Shown here piece by piece: positions 5,519-7,845 of a stretch of DNA of 7,845 nt (its first letter is position 1; every line of letters begins with the position of its first letter). Under the pieces are notes generated by a model. That model was not told the origin of the DNA. It did not search any database and saw nothing but the letters and a program-made list of their open reading frames with translations. The stretch comes from PNAI01 sp964575715 (GTDB lineage Bacteria; Pseudomonadota; Alphaproteobacteria; Rhizobiales; Xanthobacteraceae), in assembly GCA_964575715.1 (NCBI GenBank), contig CAZNSG010000139.1, positions 1-7,845 of the forward strand, read 5' to 3'. The translations under genes were made by a program, and so were the position numbers.

Positions 5519-5725
5519 CCCTCCCCTGAAAGGGGAGGCATAGGCGGCCTTTGGCCGCCGTTCTGGGCGCAAAGAACGCCGATGCGAAGCATCGGCTATG
5601 CGCCGAAGCTCGCGTAGCGAGCGACGGCGTGACGGGGTGGGGTAACAGCGAGAGCGCCAGCGCCCCCACCCGGCTCCCCCCGATCAAGTCGGGGGTCGCC
5701 ACCCTCCCCCGCAAGCGGGGGAGGG
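5519..5725 (+). repeat. Composite multi-hairpin element, copy 1
   Basis: A string of stems, all seen directly: CCTCCCCT/AGGGGAGG at 5520-5527 and 5531-5538; GGCGGCC/GGCCGCC at 5543-5549 and 5553-5559; GCCGATGC/GCATCGGC at 5578-5585 and 5589-5596; GGGTGGGG/CCCCACCC at 5635-5642 and 5664-5671; CCCCCGA/TCGGGGG at 5678-5684 and 5690-5696 (approximate to one base); and the CCCTCCCCC-type stem with a GCAAG core ending at 5725. Order and sequence match copy 2 (5824-6006) read on the other strand. No protein is supported inside it. It is probably a non-coding dispersed repeat of the type common between genes in this bacterial group. Confidence 0.75.
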
Positions 5726-5754
5726 ATAAGAAAGCACGGAGCGTTGGCTTTTCA

Positions 5755-5790
5755 GGGATCAGGAATCTGGGATCAGAAGTCAGATGTCAG
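5755..5790 (+). repeat. Short direct repeats between the two composite elements
   Basis: GGGATCAG occurs at 5755-5762 and 5769-5776, 14 bases apart, followed by GTCAG twice within 15 bases. The stretch 5726-5818 separates the two inverted composite elements, is less GC-rich than they are, and shows no gene. The direct repeats may be slippage products; no function can be assigned. Confidence 0.45.
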
Positions 5791-5823
5791 TAATCGGAAA
5801 ATCGCGCGCAACAAACTCACTTC

Positions 5824-6006
5824 ACCTCCCCCTGGAGGGGGGAGGTCGGTCTGCGAAGCAGACCGGGTGGGGGTGATCTTGCGTGCCGCGCGATTGTTCA
5901 CCCCACCCCGACGCGCTGCGCGCCACAGCCGACGCTTCGCGTCGGCGTTCTTTAGCGCAAAGATCGGCGGCCGAAGGCCGCCAATGCCTCCCCCTCCAGG
6001 GGAGGG
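5824..6006 (-). repeat. Composite multi-hairpin element, copy 2 (inverted)
   Basis: This is an inverted relative of copy 1. Read on the plus strand: ACCTCCCCC/GGGGGAGGT at 5824-5832 and 5838-5846; a CGGTCTGC/GCAGACCG stem at 5847-5864; GGGTGGGG/CCCCACCC at 5865-5872 and 5901-5908; GCCGACGC/GCGTCGGC at 5928-5935 and 5939-5946; GGCGGCC/GGCCGCC at 5966-5972 and 5976-5982; and CCTCCCC/GGGGAGG at 5987-5993 and 5999-6005. It ends about ten bases from the dapE stop codon, so the dapE transcript should carry it as a structured 3' end. Confidence 0.75.
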
Positions 6007-6016
6007 TAAGAGGCAA

Positions 6017-7207
6017 TCATCCCGCGAAATATTTTTCCAATATGCGCCGGTAGATCGCGGTCAGCGCAACGAGGTCGGCGACCGGCACGCGCTCATCGGT
6101 CGCGTGCATGGTCGTGCCTACCAGGCCGAACTCGACCACCGGGCAATAATCCTTGATGAAGCGCGCGTCCGAGGTGCCGCCGGCGGTCGAGAGCTCGGGT
6201 TTCTTGCCGGTTATTTCGGCGATGGCGGCAATGACGAAATCGGTGAACGGGCTCGGCGGCGTGAGGAAGACATCGGCGTTGGAGGAGTCCCATTCGATGC
6301 GCCAGCGCACCTTGTCCGCCGCTGCGTCGGCCGCACGTTTCTCGATCAGCGTCTTGAGCGAGGCCTGGCTGTGGCAATCGTTGTAACGAATGTTGAAGCG
6401 CGCGCGCGCCTCGCCCGGAATCAGATTGACGGTGCGGTTGCCGACATCGATCGAGGTGAATTCCAGGTTCGACGGATCGAACTGTGCGCTGCCGTGATCG
6501 AGCGGTGCGGCGAGCAGCGCGTTGATCAGGCTCACCAGGCCAGGAATAGGATTTACGGCGCGCTGGGGATAGGCGACGTGACCCTGCCGGCCGGTGACGA
6601 TGAGCGTGCCGTTCTGCGAGCCGCGGCGGCCGAGTTTTATGGTGTCGCCCAGTTCCGTAACGTTGCCGGGTTCCCCCAGGATGCAATGGTCGAACTTCTC
6701 GCCGCGCTGCGCCGCCCATTTGAGCAGCTTGATGGTGCCGTTGACGGCGATACCTTCCTCGTCGCCGGTGATCAGGAACGAAATCGAGCCATTGCCGTTT
6801 TTTTGCGGCTTGCCGCCATGGACCGCGAGATAGTCAAGGGTCGCTGCGAGCTTGCAGGCGATGGCGCCTTTCATGTCGACGGCGCCGCGGCCAAAGAGCA
6901 GGTTGTCGGCGAGCTCGCCGGCAAACGGCGGATGCGACCAGGGCTGCTCGCCCGGCGGCACCACGTCGGTGTGGCCGGCAAACATCAGATGCGGGGTGCC
7001 TGTGCCAATGCGCGCGTAGAGATTCTCGACCGGCTCGGTGCCGGGCTCGGCAAATGTCATCCGGTGGGTCGCAAAACCCGCGCGCTTGAGCGCCGTTTCG
7101 AGATAGGTGAGCGCGCCGGCTTCCTGCGGCGTCACCGACGGGCAGCGCAAAAGGTCGCGGGCGATGGCGATGGGATCGGCAACGGGGTCGGCAATGGGAC
7201 GATTCAT
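6017..7207 (-). CDS. dapE: Succinyl-diaminopimelate desuccinylase
   Basis: DapE (396 aa) hydrolyses N-succinyl-LL-2,6-diaminopimelate to LL-diaminopimelate and succinate, in the succinylase route to lysine and cell-wall meso-diaminopimelate. It is a cytoplasmic M20-family di-zinc enzyme. Visible residues are His79 and Asp81 in MFAGHTDVVP, bridging Asp111 in GRGAVDMKGAI, catalytic Glu150 and ligand Glu151 in TGDEEG, Glu179 in LGEPG, and the C-terminal ligand His368 in GTTMHATDERV. The conserved TAGGTSDARF precedes it at 341-350. The dimerisation domain occupies about 190-305. Length is slightly above the usual 375-385, through an N-terminal extension and a loop near 133-140. GGAG lies three bases before the ATG. 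The gene follows the small membrane protein gene by 72 bp, with dapD further upstream, so cotranscription is likely. Confidence 0.97.
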   Translation of the reverse strand: MNRPIADPVADPIAIARDLLRCPSVTPQEAGALTYLETALKRAGFATHRMTFAEPGTEPVENLYARIGTGTPHLMFAGHTDVVPPGEQPWSHPPFAGELADNLLFGRGAVDMKGAIACKLAATLDYLAVHGGKPQKNGNGSISFLITGDEEGIAVNGTIKLLKWAAQRGEKFDHCILGEPGNVTELGDTIKLGRRGSQNGTLIVTGRQGHVAYPQRAVNPIPGLVSLINALLAAPLDHGSAQFDPSNLEFTSIDVGNRTVNLIPGEARARFNIRYNDCHSQASLKTLIEKRAADAAADKVRWRIEWDSSNADVFLTPPSPFTDFVIAAIAEITGKKPELSTAGGTSDARFIKDYCPVVEFGLVGTTMHATDERVPVADLVALTAIYRRILEKYFAG

Positions 7208-7279
7208 GATCTCCGCTTTAGCGGCCGACCAATCGCCGCGTCAATGCGGCCCAACAACGAAATACCGGCCAGTAAATCG

Positions 7280-7522
7280 TTAGTGGATTCGCCTGGTATT
7301 CTCAGCAATCTCTCGCAGGAGAAAGAAGTAGGCCGCAATGACCGACGCAATGACGAAACCAATGCCGCCGCCAATCAAAAATCCAAGAATCCAACCCGCT
7401 CCTCCCATCATCATTCCCATCGTGCCGGCCGTCGATATTGCGATCCCGATTGTCATGATGCCTACAACAATAACCATCATCACCTCCGCGGTGCTGATGA
7501 TGAATTTTCGAAATCCGTCCAT
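7280..7522 (-). CDS. Small two-helix membrane protein between dapD and dapE
   Basis: An unrecognised 80-residue protein. Two hydrophobic helices lie at about 7-32 (very rich in Ile, Val and Met) and 44-70, joined by a Gly/Met loop (TMGMMMGGAG). It ends in the charged tail LLREIAENTRRIH. Tails with an EIAENTRR-like motif occur in other small uncharacterised bacterial membrane proteins, from memory. I chose the ATG at 7522 because GGGG lies a few bases upstream and the preceding residues of the longer frame (ATG at 7645) look unlike coding sequence. It stands 132 bp after dapD and 72 bp before dapE on the same strand. Its location may reflect cotranscription; a role in lysine synthesis is not implied. 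Confidence 0.7.
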   Translation of the reverse strand: MDGFRKFIISTAEVMMVIVVGIMTIGIAISTAGTMGMMMGGAGWILGFLIGGGIGFVIASVIAAYFFLLREIAENTRRIH

Positions 7523-7654
7523 GGTTGGCCCCAGTTGAGTTGCGCAAATATACTTGCGGACCCTATCAGAGGCATTACGCGATTCAATGAGGAAATGGCC
7601 GATTGCGCACAGGCGCGCGACGTGAAGCCGTTTCGACGGTTGCAATTAGAGACG

Positions 7655-7845
7655 TCAGTCGCGCAGCAATTCGTTGATGCTGGTCTTGGCGCGGGTCTTC
7701 TCGTCCACGCGCTTGACGATGACGGCGCAATAGAGGCCGGGACCGGGCTGGCCGTTCGGCATCGATTTTCCGGGCAGTGTGCCGGAGACCACCACGGAAT
7801 AGGCCGGCACTTCGCCCTGCAGGATTTGTCCGCTGGCGCGATCGA
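7655..7845 (-). CDS. dapD: Tetrahydrodipicolinate N-succinyltransferase, C-terminal part
   Basis: The last 62 residues of DapD, cut by the window edge. DapD transfers succinyl from succinyl-CoA to tetrahydrodipicolinate, opening the succinylase branch that DapE later closes. The visible piece, after the left-handed beta-helix, reads EVPAYSVVVSGTLPGK, then GPGLYCAVIVKRVD and the ending TRAKTSINELLRD, all typical of the DapD C terminus. The stop is at 7655-7657. It lies upstream of the small membrane gene and dapE on the same strand, giving dapD-orf-dapE. The start and most of the gene are outside the window, so nothing can be said about its promoter. Confidence 0.95.
   Translation of the reverse strand, partial: DRASGQILQGEVPAYSVVVSGTLPGKSMPNGQPGPGLYCAVIVKRVDEKTRAKTSINELLRD

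Noticed and set aside
5240..5793. Several open frames on both strands in the convergent spacer
   Set aside because: They run through palindromic repeats, have biased low-complexity products and lack family signatures.
5519..6006. CRISPR-like array because of regularly repeated palindromes
   Set aside because: The repeats are different modules, not one repeat with unique spacers of constant length, and no cas gene is present.

Overview
The window looks like chromosomal DNA of an alphaproteobacterium, most likely Hyphomicrobiales (Bradyrhizobiaceae/Xanthobacteraceae-like). The reasons are high GC content, a stand-alone ATP synthase F0 operon in the order I-B-E-b'-b with two different b-type subunits and no F1 genes beside it, a dapD/dapE pair with a small gene between them, and intergenic spaces packed with GC-rich palindromic repeats of a kind familiar from this order. 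The placement is inferred from gene content and cannot be fixed to a genus.

Layout, left to right. Positions 1-222 are intergenic and hold a long imperfect inverted repeat (54-136) and a compact hairpin (168-190). A HAD-superfamily hydrolase gene lies on the minus strand (223-879); its catalytic motif I has Asn where the second Asp is expected. Next comes the F0 operon, read right to left: atpI (3636-3271), atpB, atpE, the b' gene and atpF (ending at 1076). A well-formed sigma70-type promoter (TTGACT, 17 bp, TATGGT) sits upstream of atpI at 3701-3729. Divergent from it is a gene for a small exported protein with a Cys pair, a coiled-coil stretch and a Met-rich C-terminal helix (3920-4381).

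Three palindromic elements in tandem (4383-4448, 4463-4673, 4679-4755) fill the space before a YjbQ/UPF0047-family gene (4767-5228). That gene converges on dapE (7207-6017, minus strand). The 788 bp between them contain no credible gene but hold two separate hairpins and two inverted copies of a composite multi-hairpin element (about 5519-5725 and 5824-6006). The copies differ by compensatory base changes in one stem. Upstream of dapE on the minus strand are a small two-helix membrane protein gene (7522-7280) and the 3' end of dapD (from 7655 to the window edge), a probable lysine/diaminopimelate cluster.

How the genes relate: atpI-B-E-b'-b supply the membrane proton channel, c-ring and stator of ATP synthase; the F1 genes must lie elsewhere. 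DapD and DapE catalyse separate steps of the succinylase branch of meso-diaminopimelate and lysine synthesis. The HAD protein, the exported protein, the YjbQ protein and the small membrane protein have no assigned pathway here. I see no CRISPR array, tRNA, rRNA, phage or transposase gene. The most unusual content is the modular palindromic repeats, which sit almost entirely at gene 3' ends and share hairpin modules with one another.
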